Counted from the stretch's first letter, positions 8,943 through 18,647 are shown. The stretch: 64,000 nucleotides of DNA from Halomonas llamarensis (GCF_023555005.1 NZ_JAMJPJ010000001.1:62001-126000); one strand, 5' to 3'. Made by a program: numbers and translations. The notes: a model not told the origin generated them from the sequence alone.

Positions 8943-9644
8943 TTACTCCGCCGGCAAATCACGCACCGTGAAAGCTCTAGCCGCTAAGCCGTCATACTGG
9001 GCCAACATGCGCTCAAACCAATGCGCCACCTCATCCGCAGGTGGCACAAGCGGCTCTTCTGATACGCAATACGCCCACATTATGCTGCCAAACAAAAGGT
9101 AATCGGCACCGCTGGGCGTCTCACCATCAAGAAAAGGCGTTTCACGCAGTAATTCGCGCACTGGCGCCAATGTTTTCTGCAATGCCTGACGCCCTTGTTC
9201 CGGCTGATGAAATTCCTCTAGCGTACAGCCAAACCGAGCTTCACGGGTTTCTCGAAAATAAGCGCGATCGTCGGGGTGAATGGCGGCAAGCAAATCCAAC
9301 GCCACAATGCGAAATAGCGAGGGTGTGACGCTACGCTCAACAAAGTGCTTAAAAAACAGCACGCGTCGATAGCTTACCCTTTCACCTAAAAGCGGTGCTT
9401 CGGGGTAGGCGGTATCCAAGTAACGCATGATCGCGAAGCTATCGGTCACGATCTTATCGCCATCGCATAACACCGGCACTTTGTCGTAATCAGCGAAGGC
9501 AAGCTCGTCTTTTTGCAAAAACCGCCAAGGCTTAAATTGGGTCTCTAGCCCTTTATGCGCGAGCGACATCCGCACACGCCAACAATAGGGAGAAAAACGC
9601 AGGCGTTCATCGCGGCCACACAAATCATAGAGCGTACGTGTCAT
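8943..9644 (-). CDS. Glutathione S-transferase family protein
   Basis: A 233-residue two-domain GST-like protein. The N-terminal thioredoxin-like domain has SPYCWRVRMSLAHKGL near residues 18-33, the conserved cis-Pro in DKVPVL and the glutathione-contacting TDSFAIMRYLD stretch near 67-77. A helical C-terminal domain with DGETPSGADYLLFGSIMWA follows. Likely conjugates or reduces a hydrophobic substrate with glutathione, but substrate cannot be told. AAGGA SD before the ATG. Divergent from lctP, with a 369-base shared upstream region. Confidence 0.87.
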   Translation of the reverse strand: MTRTLYDLCGRDERLRFSPYCWRVRMSLAHKGLETQFKPWRFLQKDELAFADYDKVPVLCDGDKIVTDSFAIMRYLDTAYPEAPLLGERVSYRRVLFFKHFVERSVTPSLFRIVALDLLAAIHPDDRAYFRETREARFGCTLEEFHQPEQGRQALQKTLAPVRELLRETPFLDGETPSGADYLLFGSIMWAYCVSEEPLVPPADEVAHWFERMLAQYDGLAARAFTVRDLPAE

Positions 9645-10013
9645 TAAAGTATCCTTATTACGCTTGTTAGTAAGCGTTTCACCATGGTCGCACTGAGTAA
9701 CGTTAGCAAGTGCGGCGGTGCCAACTCATGCCACTCAATAGGTAACGCGATAACCCATGATTATCTATTGGTCTAACGGTTTTTACTGCGGCCATTTTTC
9801 GCGATTAGCTAAATACTTTTTTACAAACAATATATTAGTGCCAAAAACGTGACAGTGTTGCGCATTTTTTAGACTCCTTTTTTGGTAAGACCAATTATCC
9901 AACGGTAGTCATCCCCCCATCGACTCCGTATCTTTCGCTGTGACACACGCGTCGCTTTAGCGGCTAAATGTCTTTCTGGCGCACATTATTAATAACAAGA
10001 GGACGCTCCTCCC
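9645..10013. other. Intergenic regulatory region between GST and lctP
   Basis: 369 bases without a gene, AT-richer than its surroundings. It holds a perfect TTGGT-N3-ACCAA palindrome at 9882-9894 and a weaker related element, TTGGT-CTA-ACGGT, at 9768-9780, spaced 114 bases apart. It must carry the promoters of the GST gene (minus) and lctP (plus). I could not place a confident -35/-10 pair. Confidence 0.6.
9882..9894 (+). promoter_or_regulatory. PdhR/LldR-type (GntR family, FadR subfamily) operator upstream of lctP
   Basis: TTGGTAAGACCAA is a perfect 5-bp inverted repeat with a 3-base spacer. It matches the E. coli PdhR box (ATTGGTnnnACCAAT) and the related LldR lactate-responsive operator. 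It sits 120 bases upstream of the lctP start. A lactate- or pyruvate-sensing repressor is therefore likely to control the permease, but no gene for one lies in the window. Confidence 0.65.
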
Positions 10014-11717
10014 ATGAATGAAACAACTCTTGCACTTTTTGCTTTCGTACCGCTGGTACTGGCAGGCGTGCTGTTGATCGGCTTTCGGATGGCGGCCAAA
10101 ACGGCCATGCCGATTGTCTTTGTGGTCACCGCACTGATCGGCCTGCTCGCTTGGGACATGACGTTTTCGCGTGTTCTGGCGTCAACGTTCCAAGGGCTCA
10201 TTCTCACCATTGCGATACTGTGGATTATCTTTGGGGCTATTTTATTGCTGAATACGCTAAAGCATTCCGGCGGCATTACGGCGATTCGTAAAGGCTTTTC
10301 GGGCATCAGCCCTGACCGCCGGGTACAGGCGATCATCGTGGCGTGGCTGTTTGGCTGCTTTATCGAAGGCGCTTCTGGGTTTGGTACCCCAGCTGCCGTC
10401 GCCGCGCCGCTATTGGTGGCGTTGGGCTTCCCGGCGCTTGCTGCTGTTGTTGTGGGCATGATGATCCAATCCACACCGGTCTCCTTTGGTGCAGTCGGCA
10501 CCCCGATTGTGGTGGGTGTCACCGGCGGCTTGGATCGCGGCGGTATTACCGAAGCGTTGGAAACCGGCGGCTACACCTGGATGGAATATTTCCGCTTGAT
10601 CGCAGGAGAAGTGGCAGTGGTCCACGGCCTCGTGGGCGTTTTGATGCCACTGATCATGGTTGTCATTATGGTACGTTTCTTTGGCGCCAACCGCTCCTGG
10701 AAGGAAGGTCTTTCCATCACGCCGTTCGCGTTATTTGCCGGTGTGGCTTTTGTGGTGCCTTATATGCTGGCAGGGGTACTGCTCGGACCGGAGTTCCCGT
10801 CGATGATTGGCGCGATGATTGGTCTTGCCATCGTGGTGCCTGCGGCACGTCGCGGTTTCTTGATTCCGAAAGACACCTGGGACTTTCCACCTTCCACCTC
10901 CTGGCCTGACGAGTGGATCGGTAAGCTTGAAATCAAGATGGACGACATTGCCGACAAGGCACCGATCTCTACCTTCATGGGTTGGGTACCTTACATACTG
11001 CTGGCGATCTTTTTGGTCGCATCGCGTGTGATCGAGCCGCTGAAAAACGCCCTGACCTCCTTCGCGTTTGGTTGGAGCGACATCCTCGGCGAAGGTATTG
11101 GCGGTAGCATTCAGCCGCTTTACCTGCCAGGCGGCATTCTGCTGGCCGTGGTATTAGTGACCGCCGTTTTACATCGCATGAAACTCGGCGAGCTCAAAGC
11201 AGCATTCAGCGACTCATCGAAAACCCTTCTAGGCGCCGGTTTTGTATTGATCTTTACCATTCCCATGGTGCGTATTTTGATCAACTCGGGCGTTAATGGC
11301 TCGGACCTTGTCTCTATGCCGGTTGCCATGGCGCGCTTCGTGGCTGACGGCGTCGGTGGCGTCTACCCGTTCTTCGCGCCGATGGTGGGTGCTTTGGGTG
11401 CCTTTATTGCTGGCTCTAACACCGTGTCTAACCTGATGTTGTCAGACTTCCAGTTCAACATTGCAAGCCAGCTCGGCCTCTCCACCGCCTTTATGGTGGC
11501 GCTGCAAGCGGTCGGGGCAGCAGCCGGTAACATGATTGCCATTCACAATGTGGTGGCTGCATCAGCCACGGTTGGACTGCTAGGCCGAGAAGGCACCACC
11601 ATCCGTAAAACCATCTTGCCGACCCTCTATTATCTTGTCGCAACCGGTGTGATTGCGCTGATTGGCTTTTATGTCATTGGCATGAGTGATCCGCTGCTCA
11701 GTGCGCTGAGCGGTTAA
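10014..11717 (+). CDS. lctP: L-lactate/glycolate permease, LctP family
   Basis: A 567-residue polytopic inner-membrane carrier of the LctP family (LldP and GlcA of E. coli), which imports lactate or glycolate with protons. About 12-14 hydrophobic segments are visible. The family stretch [20 protein letters not shown] lies near residues 117-137, and [18 protein letters not shown] near 461-478. It heads a plus-strand series with dld and glcDEFG, so its cargo is probably D/L-lactate and/or glycolate. The upstream operator supports lactate- or pyruvate-linked control. Confidence 0.94.
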   Translation: MNETTLALFAFVPLVLAGVLLIGFRMAAKTAMPIVFVVTALIGLLAWDMTFSRVLASTFQGLILTIAILWIIFGAILLLNTLKHSGGITAIRKGFSGISPDRRVQAIIVAWLFGCFIEGASGFGTPAAVAAPLLVALGFPALAAVVVGMMIQSTPVSFGAVGTPIVVGVTGGLDRGGITEALETGGYTWMEYFRLIAGEVAVVHGLVGVLMPLIMVVIMVRFFGANRSWKEGLSITPFALFAGVAFVVPYMLAGVLLGPEFPSMIGAMIGLAIVVPAARRGFLIPKDTWDFPPSTSWPDEWIGKLEIKMDDIADKAPISTFMGWVPYILLAIFLVASRVIEPLKNALTSFAFGWSDILGEGIGGSIQPLYLPGGILLAVVLVTAVLHRMKLGELKAAFSDSSKTLLGAGFVLIFTIPMVRILINSGVNGSDLVSMPVAMARFVADGVGGVYPFFAPMVGALGAFIAGSNTVSNLMLSDFQFNIASQLGLSTAFMVALQAVGAAAGNMIAIHNVVAASATVGLLGREGTTIRKTILPTLYYLVATGVIALIGFYVIGMSDPLLSALSG

Positions 11718-12018
11718 CAGCCACCCGTAAGGGAATACTAACCCGCCAAGCCATAAGCCCGGCGGGTTGGGCGCCACCAAGGCAATCAGGTTTTTTTTAT
11801 CGCCCAAGGCATTGCGCTCACTCAGGTCAGATCGCAGTACTCAACGCGCTATTACCTACCATACTGCTTGTCACACTGCTCGCTTTTCCTTAGGCCTTCC
11901 TTCGTAGCTTTACCTTTAGTGCCCACTTTTTGCCAACAAAACTGCCTGCTTTGGCCGCTTGAACCACCGATATCGATGTGAACTATAAGCAAGCAGCAAG
12001 CACGACAAGGAGAATATT
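11718..12018. other. Intergenic region between lctP and dld
   Basis: 301 bases with no gene. A stem AACCCGCC (11740-11747) / GGCGGGTT (11761-11768) lies 22 bases after lctP. A second arm pair, TTGGGCG (11767-11773) and CGCCCAA (11801-11807), encloses a run of eight T (11791-11798). Together these look like a terminator region for lctP, so dld probably has its own promoter in the remaining 200 bases. No clear operator was found there. Confidence 0.5.
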
Positions 12019-13701
12019 ATGCCAACCTCCCCCATTCTCGATGCGCTATCCGACGCGGCAGGAAACGATAACGTCATAACCGATGCGGCATCCAAGCGTC
12101 CGCATGAGATTGGCTACCGCTCAGGCTCTGGCGAGGCAATCGCCGTTGTGTACCCAGATTCACTCCTTGCGCTATGGCACACCCTGCAGGCTTGTCATCA
12201 GCACAATGCCCTTATCATTGCGCAAGCCGCCAACACCGGCCTAACCGAAGGCTCGACGCCTAACAACCAGTACGATCGCCCCGTGGTCATTTTGAACACG
12301 ATGCATCTCAAAGGGCTGCATTTCCTTGATGAGGGGCGTCAGGTCGTGTCACTACCCGGCGCAACGCTGTTTGAACTTAGCCAGGCACTAACCCCCATCG
12401 GGCGTGAGCCGCACTCTGTTATCGGTTCAACCTCTATTGGCGCCACCGTTATCGGCGGTGTGTGCAATAACTCAGGTGGCGCATTGTGCCGACGTGGCCC
12501 TGCCTATACCGAGCTTGCCCTCTACGCACGCATCAATGAAAACGACGAACTCGAACTGATTAATGAGCTGGGCATCGACCTCGGCGACACGCCCGAAGAG
12601 ATTTTGCCACACGTTGAAAAGGGTAACTTTGCCGCCGATAGCGTGCGCCACGATGCTGGTAAAGCCTCCGACGATGATTACCAGACCATTATCCGGGGCG
12701 CCGACCAGCCAGGTGCAGCGCGTTATAACAACGACCCGCGCCTACTGCATGGCGCATCCGGCAGCGCTGGCAAGGTGGTGGTGTTCGCCGTTCGACTGGA
12801 CACCTTCGAGCAGGAAAAGGATGTCACCACTTATTACGTAGGCACCAACGACACCCAACAATTGACGGATTTCCGCTTCTGTTTTCTGCGCGAGGCTTCA
12901 CGCCTGCCGATTACTACCGAGTACCTGCATCGCGAGCTTTTCGATATCGCCAAGCGCTACGGTAAAGATAGCTTTTTGCTTATCAAGTGGCTCGGTACAC
13001 AGCGTCTGCCCGGGGCGTTTAGCCTGAAAAATCGTATCGACGCCTTTTTCCGTAAGCTGCCACTGCTCCCCGCTCCGTTTACGGATCACCTGCTGCAGGC
13101 AACGTCACGCCTGATTCCCTCGCCACTGCCCAAACGGCTCGACACATGGCGGGATGCTTACGAACATCACCTGATCATTCGGGTTAACGGTGATATGACG
13201 GAAGAAACCGAGCACTTCCTTGATACGTGTTTTGATCGTCAAGCCTGGTTTCGATGCACCGCGGATGAAGGCGAACGCGCCATGCTGCACCGTTTCGCCG
13301 CCGCCGGAGCCGCGGTTCGCTACCGCACTATTCACCATCGAGATGTCGAAGATATCCTCGCCCTGGATATCGCCTTATCACGCAACGACCCCACCTGGTT
13401 TGAACAGCTGCCCGAGAGCATTTCGAAAGATATTGTTCACCGTCTCTATTATGGCCACTTTTTTTGCTATGTTTTCCATCAAGACTACATCTTTCGCCGA
13501 GGTGCCGACGTCAACGCGTTAAAAAAAGCAATGCTCGATATTCTCGACGCACGTGGGGCCGAATATCCCGCCGAGCACAATGTCGGCCACCTTTACCCCG
13601 CCAAGGAGGCGCTGGCGACCTTCTACCGTGAACTTGACCCAACAAACCGCTTCAATCCCGGGATCGGCAAAATGTCGCGTGCACCCTATTATCGTGATTG
13701 A
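12019..13701 (+). CDS. dld: Quinone-dependent D-lactate dehydrogenase Dld
   Basis: FAD-dependent, membrane-associated oxidation of D-lactate to pyruvate with electrons passed to quinone. The 560-residue protein is close to the usual length of E. coli-type Dld. The N-terminal FAD_binding_4 domain includes ANTGLTEGSTPNN (about 74-86) and GSTSIGATVIGGVCNNSGGALCRRGPAYTE split around 137-166. The C-terminal half holds the membrane-binding domain and ends HNVGHLYPAKEALATFYRELDPTNRFNPGIGK. AAGGAG SD lies before ATG. It complements lctP (uptake) and glcDEF (glycolate). Confidence 0.95.
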   Translation: MPTSPILDALSDAAGNDNVITDAASKRPHEIGYRSGSGEAIAVVYPDSLLALWHTLQACHQHNALIIAQAANTGLTEGSTPNNQYDRPVVILNTMHLKGLHFLDEGRQVVSLPGATLFELSQALTPIGREPHSVIGSTSIGATVIGGVCNNSGGALCRRGPAYTELALYARINENDELELINELGIDLGDTPEEILPHVEKGNFAADSVRHDAGKASDDDYQTIIRGADQPGAARYNNDPRLLHGASGSAGKVVVFAVRLDTFEQEKDVTTYYVGTNDTQQLTDFRFCFLREASRLPITTEYLHRELFDIAKRYGKDSFLLIKWLGTQRLPGAFSLKNRIDAFFRKLPLLPAPFTDHLLQATSRLIPSPLPKRLDTWRDAYEHHLIIRVNGDMTEETEHFLDTCFDRQAWFRCTADEGERAMLHRFAAAGAAVRYRTIHHRDVEDILALDIALSRNDPTWFEQLPESISKDIVHRLYYGHFFCYVFHQDYIFRRGADVNALKKAMLDILDARGAEYPAEHNVGHLYPAKEALATFYRELDPTNRFNPGIGKMSRAPYYRD

Positions 13702-13870
13702 ACGCGGCCGAGAAACCTCACTCACTAAACGGTGAATCGCAGCAAAAACGCGTTGGAACGCAGGGATACATATTGATGGATTGGATTTATGAATAGATTT
13801 ATGAAAAATACTTCCATAAAATCAAAACCACACCTTGTATCGCGCCCTCTTCTCTTTCGGGAGCTGCCCC

Positions 13871-15370
13871 ATGAACATCCATTATGATGAACGCCTCGAT
13901 GGCGAGCTGAAGTCGTTTGAAAAAGCCGACGTCTTACGCGATCTACAAACCTCCACACCCTCGCTTGCGCTTTTGCACCGCGAAGAAGACCTGCGCCCTT
14001 TCGAGTGCGACGGCCTTGCCGCCTACCGTATCTTGCCTATGTTGGTCGCCTTGCCGGAAACGCTGGACGAGGTGCAGACGCTACTCAAACGCTGCCATGC
14101 CCTCGGCGTACCGGTGGTGACACGCGGGGCGGGCACCGGCCTTTCCGGCGGGGCACTCCCGATTGAGCGCGGCGTATTGCTGGTGATGTCGCGCTTCAAA
14201 CAAATTTTAAGCGTCGACCCGGACGCCCGCGTGGCGCGTGTACAGCCGGGTGTACGCAATTTGGCCATTTCCGAGGCGGCCGCGCCCTACGGGCTCTATT
14301 ATGCGCCGGACCCCTCCTCGCAAATCGCCTGCTCGATTGGCGGCAACGTGGCGGAAAACGCCGGTGGCGTTCACTGCTTGAAATACGGCCTTACCGTGCA
14401 CAATGTCATGCGCGTGGACATCGTCACTATTGAAGGCGAAACCATGACGCTCGGCTCAGAAGCCTTCGACGCGCCGGGGTTCGATCTTCTCGCCCTGATG
14501 AACGGTTCCGAAGGGATGCTCGGCGTGGTCACCGAAATCACCGTGAAGCTTTTGCCCAAACCGGAAACCGCCAAGGTATTGATGGCTAGCTTTGACGACG
14601 TCGAGAAAGCAGGCCGCGCCGTGGGCAATATTATCGCTGCCGGCATTATCCCCGGCGGGCTTGAGATGATGGATAAGCTGGCGATCAAAGCCGCCGAAGA
14701 CTTCGTCAAAGCGGGTTATCCGACCGAAGCCGAAGCGATTCTTTTGTGTGAGCTTGACGGTGTCGAAGCCGATGTCGATGACGACTGCGAGACCGTTCGC
14801 GCGGTGCTGGAAAAAGCCGGCGCCACCGATATTCAGCAAGCCCGCGACGAAGCAGAGCGCGCCAAGTTTTGGGCCGGGCGTAAGAATGCCTTCCCTGCAG
14901 TAGGCCGCATGTCGCCGGATTACTATTGCATGGACGGTACGATTCCGCGCCGCGAGCTACCCCGCGTGCTCAAAGGTATCGCCGCGCTGTCACAAGAGAG
15001 CGGTTTAAAAGTGGCCAATGTCTTCCACGCTGGCGACGGCAATATGCATCCGCTGATTCTATTTGATGCCAACCGCGAAGGGGAGCTCGAACTCGCCGAA
15101 GATGTGGGCGGCAAGATTCTTGAGCTATGCGTAGCCGCTGGGGGCTCAATCACCGGTGAGCACGGGGTGGGGCGCGAGAAAATCAACCAAATGTGCAGCC
15201 AGTTCCAAGCCGATGAGCTCACCGTCTTTCACGCGCTAAAGGCGGCGTTTGACCCGGATCGCTTGCTCAACCCGGGCAAGAATATTCCGACGCTCGCCCG
15301 CTGCGCCGAGTTTGGCGCCATGCACGTGCACAACAACGAGCTTCCGCACCCGGAACTGCCCCGTTTCTGA
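13871..15370 (+). CDS. glcD: Glycolate oxidase subunit GlcD
   Basis: The FAD subunit of the GlcDEF complex, which oxidises glycolate (and D-lactate) to glyoxylate. The 499-residue protein has VVTRGAGTGLSGGA near residues 81-94 and CSIGGNVAENAGGVHCLKYG near 156-175 in the FAD_binding_4 domain. The FAD-oxidase C domain ends VFHAGDGNMHP and GEHGVGREK. I use ATG 13871 (GGGAG about 8 bases upstream); a 12-codon longer frame exists. The upstream gap holds a direct repeat GATTTATGAA at 13784 and 13796. First gene of glcDEF-glcG. Confidence 0.95.
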   Translation: MNIHYDERLDGELKSFEKADVLRDLQTSTPSLALLHREEDLRPFECDGLAAYRILPMLVALPETLDEVQTLLKRCHALGVPVVTRGAGTGLSGGALPIERGVLLVMSRFKQILSVDPDARVARVQPGVRNLAISEAAAPYGLYYAPDPSSQIACSIGGNVAENAGGVHCLKYGLTVHNVMRVDIVTIEGETMTLGSEAFDAPGFDLLALMNGSEGMLGVVTEITVKLLPKPETAKVLMASFDDVEKAGRAVGNIIAAGIIPGGLEMMDKLAIKAAEDFVKAGYPTEAEAILLCELDGVEADVDDDCETVRAVLEKAGATDIQQARDEAERAKFWAGRKNAFPAVGRMSPDYYCMDGTIPRRELPRVLKGIAALSQESGLKVANVFHAGDGNMHPLILFDANREGELELAEDVGGKILELCVAAGGSITGEHGVGREKINQMCSQFQADELTVFHALKAAFDPDRLLNPGKNIPTLARCAEFGAMHVHNNELPHPELPRF

Positions 15371-15389
15371 TTGGCCCGCAGGAAAGACA

Positions 15390-16490
15390 ATGACTAACCC
15401 CGTGACTAAAACCGCTGACTGCGATATCACCGAGACACTGTGCGAGCAGGTCAAAAAAGCCCACACGGACCGCACACCGCTGCGCATCGTCGGTGGCAAT
15501 ACGCGTGCTTTCTATGGCCGCCCCGTCGAGGGAGAGACGCTAAATATCGCCGAGCACAGCGGCATTGTTCATTACGACCCGGTAGAGCTGGTAGTGACCG
15601 TGCGCGCTGGCACCCGCATCAGCGCGCTGGAAACCGCGCTCGCCGAGCATAACCAAATGCTTGCCTTCGAGCCGCCGCGCTTTGGCAAGGCCAGCACCAT
15701 CGGCGGCGCTGTGGCCACTGGGCTTTCTGGCCCACGCCGCCCGTGGGCGGGGGCCGTACGCGATTTTGTCCTGGGCTCGCACGTCATTACCCAAGACGGG
15801 AAGTTTTTGCGCTTTGGCGGCGAAGTGATGAAAAACGTCGCTGGCTACGACATGTCGCGCTTGATGGCCGGCGCGCAAGGCACACTTGGCGTACTGGCGG
15901 ATATTTCTTTTAAGGTGCTACCTAAGCCCACCGCCAGCTACAGCCTAAGGCTTTCATTACCGTTGAGTCATGCGCTTAAAAAGCTGGCAGAGCTAGGGCG
16001 CCAACCACTGCCGATTACCGCTGCAGCCTGGCACAACGGCGAGTTATTCTTGCGTCTGGAAGGCGGCAACAGCTCGGTAAACGCAACCTGCGACCGCTTG
16101 GGCGGCGAAGCGCTTGATGCTAGCTTCTGGCGAGAGCTGCGTGATTTGGAGCACGACTTTTTCACCCAGAATAATGACACGCCATTATGGCGGCTATCGC
16201 TACCTCCCAATACCGTACCGCTGGCGCTGGATATCCCCGAAAGCGATATTTTCTACGACTGGGCTGGCAGCCAGCGCTTTGTCAAAACCTCACTCGACGC
16301 CGAGACACTACGCCAGGCGTGCCAACGCGCCGGTGGCCACGCCACCTGTTACACCCCAGCGGCACACGGCGGCGCGGCAGACCCCTTCACCCCGCTCAAC
16401 CCCGTGGTGGAGAAGTATCACCGCAACCTGAAGGCGGAGCTTGATGCCTACGGCATCTTTAACCCCGGTCGTCTTTATGCGGCGTTTTAA
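15390..16490 (+). CDS. glcE: Glycolate oxidase subunit GlcE
   Basis: The second flavin-fold subunit of glycolate oxidase, 366 residues. It has a PCMH-type FAD domain with TPLRIVGGNTRAFYG early, FGKASTIGGAVATGLSGPRRP near 95-115, and the short C-terminus ending NPGRLYAAF that is usual for GlcE. The start ATG at 15390 follows CAGGAAAG; the longer frame begins inside glcD and is not used. Separated from glcD by 19 bases and from glcF by 29, so it is in the same operon. Confidence 0.94.
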   Translation: MTNPVTKTADCDITETLCEQVKKAHTDRTPLRIVGGNTRAFYGRPVEGETLNIAEHSGIVHYDPVELVVTVRAGTRISALETALAEHNQMLAFEPPRFGKASTIGGAVATGLSGPRRPWAGAVRDFVLGSHVITQDGKFLRFGGEVMKNVAGYDMSRLMAGAQGTLGVLADISFKVLPKPTASYSLRLSLPLSHALKKLAELGRQPLPITAAAWHNGELFLRLEGGNSSVNATCDRLGGEALDASFWRELRDLEHDFFTQNNDTPLWRLSLPPNTVPLALDIPESDIFYDWAGSQRFVKTSLDAETLRQACQRAGGHATCYTPAAHGGAADPFTPLNPVVEKYHRNLKAELDAYGIFNPGRLYAAF

Positions 16491-16519
16491 TCCCGCGCGC
16501 TTTATTCAGGAGAGCTGAC

Positions 16520-17752
16520 ATGCAGACGAACTTTACCGACGCCGACCGTCAGAAGCCGCATATTCAGGAAGCCGAGCGCATTCTCCGCACCTGCGTTCAC
16601 TGCGGCTTTTGCAACGCCACCTGTCCTACCTATCAGCTGCTAGGCGATGAGCGCGACGGCCCACGCGGGCGCATCTATTTAATGAAGGAGCTGCTAGAAA
16701 GCCCCGAAGATGACGACCAGGTCACCGAAGAAACGCGGCTTCACCTCGACCGCTGCCTGACGTGTCAAAATTGTGAAACCACCTGCCCGTCTGGCGTCGA
16801 GTATCACAAGCTGCTCAATATTGGCCGCGCTGAAATCGAACGCCGTGTACCGCGCCCAGCTGCCGAGCGCGCTCAGCGCTACGCACTGCGCAAAATGTTA
16901 GTGGAACCTAAGCGTTTCGCGGCGCTTTTGAAACTCGGCCAAACGTTTAAGCCACTCGTTCCGGGTAAGCTCCGCGCCAAGATGCCGCCAGCACCGGTGA
17001 ATGCGGGCACGCGCCCCGCCGCCGAGCGCCATTCGCGCCAGGTTTTGATGCTTGAAGGCTGCGTACAGCCAGGGCTTTCACCCAACACCAACGCCGCGAC
17101 GTCACGTGTACTCGATCGTTTGGGCATTAGTGTCACGCCAGTTTCTGAAGCCGGTTGCTGCGGCGCGGTTGATTTTCACTTGAACGCCCAGGAAGATGGT
17201 CGCGAGCGCATTCGCGCCAATATCGATGCCTGGTGGCCGCACGTCGAGCACGGCGCGGAAGCTATTGTGCAAACAGCAAGCGGCTGCGGTGCTTTCGTCA
17301 AAGAGTATGGCGACATGCTCAAAGACGACCCGGCGTATGCCGAGAAAGCACAGAAAATCAGCCAGCTGGCTAAAGATTTGGTCGAGGTGCTACGCGACGA
17401 GCCGTTAGACGAGCTGCACGTTAAAACCCGCCAACGCTTGGCGTTCCACTGCCCGTGTACCTTGCAGCACGCGCAAAAACTCAACGGTGCGGTGGAAAGC
17501 GTACTCACCCAGCTCGGCTTTGCGCTGACGCCGGTGCAGGACGCTCATTTGTGTTGCGGCTCGGCGGGCACCTATTCCATTACGCAGCCCGAGCTTGCCA
17601 CCGAGCTTCGCGATAATAAACTCAACGCCCTGGAAGCAGGTAACCCGGAAATGATCGTGACAGCCAACATTGGCTGTCAGACCCATTTGGCCGGCGCTAA
17701 CCGCACGCCGGTACGCCACTGGATAGAAGTCGTCGACACGGCGCTAGCCTGA
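16520..17752 (+). CDS. glcF: Glycolate oxidase iron-sulfur subunit GlcF
   Basis: The electron-transfer subunit of glycolate oxidase (410 residues). Two ferredoxin-type 4Fe-4S motifs are present: Cys25, 28, 31, 35 and Cys79, 82, 85, 89. Two CCG domains of the heterodisulfide reductase type follow (EAGCCGAVDFH near 212 and HLCCGSAGTYS near 340). It passes electrons from GlcDE to the quinone pool at the membrane. AGGAG SD before ATG; a run of 61 bases separates it from glcG. Confidence 0.96.
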   Translation: MQTNFTDADRQKPHIQEAERILRTCVHCGFCNATCPTYQLLGDERDGPRGRIYLMKELLESPEDDDQVTEETRLHLDRCLTCQNCETTCPSGVEYHKLLNIGRAEIERRVPRPAAERAQRYALRKMLVEPKRFAALLKLGQTFKPLVPGKLRAKMPPAPVNAGTRPAAERHSRQVLMLEGCVQPGLSPNTNAATSRVLDRLGISVTPVSEAGCCGAVDFHLNAQEDGRERIRANIDAWWPHVEHGAEAIVQTASGCGAFVKEYGDMLKDDPAYAEKAQKISQLAKDLVEVLRDEPLDELHVKTRQRLAFHCPCTLQHAQKLNGAVESVLTQLGFALTPVQDAHLCCGSAGTYSITQPELATELRDNKLNALEAGNPEMIVTANIGCQTHLAGANRTPVRHWIEVVDTALA

Positions 17753-17813
17753 TGATTCTACATAATTGCCTGAACCATTAACGAAAATCCCCTAAAACCC
17801 AAAGGATATCACC

Positions 17814-18218
17814 ATGCAAACCAAAGCCATTTTAGCACTAGCCGACGTTACCCAAGTGCTCGACGCTGCACAAAAAGAAGCCGAGCGCGAAGGATGGGCG
17901 ATCACCGTTGCCGTAGCCGATGACGGCGGGCACCTGCTTGCCCTGCGCCGTCTTGACGGTGCAGCACCGTTTACCGCCGACGTTGCCGCGCAAAAAGCCC
18001 GCAGCGCCGCAATGGGGCGCAAGGAGACACAGGTATTTGAAGAGATGATCAACGGTGGGCGCACGGCCTTTATTTCTGCGCCGCTGCAAGGCCTGCTATC
18101 TGGCGGCGTCCCCATTATTATCGACGGTAATGTCGTCGGTGCCGTGGGTATCTCGGGCGTTAAACCCGACCAAGATGTGCAAGTCGCCAAGGCGGCAGTC
18201 AGCGTTATCACCAGCTGA
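17814..18218 (+). CDS. glcG: GlcG/HbpS family protein (DUF336)
   Basis: A 134-residue GlcG-type protein (heme-degrading-domain/HbpS family), commonly found in glc operons; its biochemical role is not settled. Visible family features are DVTQVLDAAQKEAEREGW at the N-terminus, VAVADDGGHLLALRR near 37-51 and the closing GLLSGGVPIIIDGNVVGAVGISG segment split around residues 86-115. AAGGA SD before ATG. Last gene of the glc run, with a strong terminator directly after it. Confidence 0.9.
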   Translation: MQTKAILALADVTQVLDAAQKEAEREGWAITVAVADDGGHLLALRRLDGAAPFTADVAAQKARSAAMGRKETQVFEEMINGGRTAFISAPLQGLLSGGVPIIIDGNVVGAVGISGVKPDQDVQVAKAAVSVITS

Positions 18219-18221
18219 GGC

Positions 18222-18250
18222 AAAAGCGGCCCCTCAGGGGCCGCTTTTTT
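18222..18250 (+). terminator. Rho-independent terminator after glcG
   Basis: GCGGCCCC (18226-18233) and GGGGCCGC (18237-18244) form a GC-rich stem with a 3-base loop, followed by seven T. Flanking A and T runs lengthen the stem. It ends the glc operon. Confidence 0.93.
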
Positions 18251-18282
18251 TGTCGTGGTAAATTTTCTGCACGACACACACA

Positions 18283-18311
18283 AAAACCCCAGGCCAATGA
18301 CCTGGGGTTTT
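18283..18311 (-). terminator. Bidirectional terminator between glcG and the tRNA cluster
   Basis: AAAACCCCAGG (18283-18293) and CCTGGGGTTTT (18301-18311) pair over 11 bp with a 7-base loop. On the minus strand it is followed by a T-run and lies just past the last tRNA gene, so it most likely ends the tRNA transcript; it can also back up the glc terminator. Confidence 0.88.
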
Positions 18312-18344
18312 ATCAATTTTTTCAGCAGTGCTGATATCGCTTAA

Positions 18345-18421
18345 TGGCGGACCGGACGAGACTCGAACTCGCGACCTCCGGCGTGACAGGCCGGCATTCT
18401 AACCAACTGAACTACCGGTCC
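18345..18421 (-). tRNA. tRNA-Asp (GTC), copy 1
   Basis: 77 bases on the minus strand including an encoded CCA. It has a GGACCGG acceptor arm, the D arm TAGTTCAG, anticodon loop CTGTCAC (anticodon GTC), T arm GAGTTCGAGTCTC and discriminator G, as expected for Asp. Last in the five-tRNA transcript. Confidence 0.97.
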
Positions 18422-18475
18422 GCAGACAAAGCGTTTTTCTACCACTTAAAAAGACTTCGATTAATATCTTTTAAA

Positions 18476-18551
18476 TGGTGGGTGGTACTGGGTTCGAACC
18501 AGTGACCCCCAGCTTGTAAGGCTGGTGCTCTCCCAACTGAGCTAACCACCC
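18476..18551 (-). tRNA. tRNA-Val (TAC), copy 1
   Basis: 76 bases on the minus strand with encoded CCA. Starts GGGTGGTTAGCTCAG, anticodon loop CTTACAA (anticodon TAC), T arm with GGTTCGAACC, discriminator A. Confidence 0.97.
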
Positions 18552-18570
18552 AGGGTGTGCAGGTTTATCG

Positions 18571-18647
18571 TGGCGGACCGGACGAGACTCGAACTCGCGA
18601 CCTCCGGCGTGACAGGCCGGCATTCTAACCAACTGAACTACCGGTCC
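18571..18647 (-). tRNA. tRNA-Asp (GTC), copy 2
   Basis: 77 bases on the minus strand, apparently identical to the copy at 18345-18421, CCA encoded. Spacer to the Val gene is 19 bases. Confidence 0.97.
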
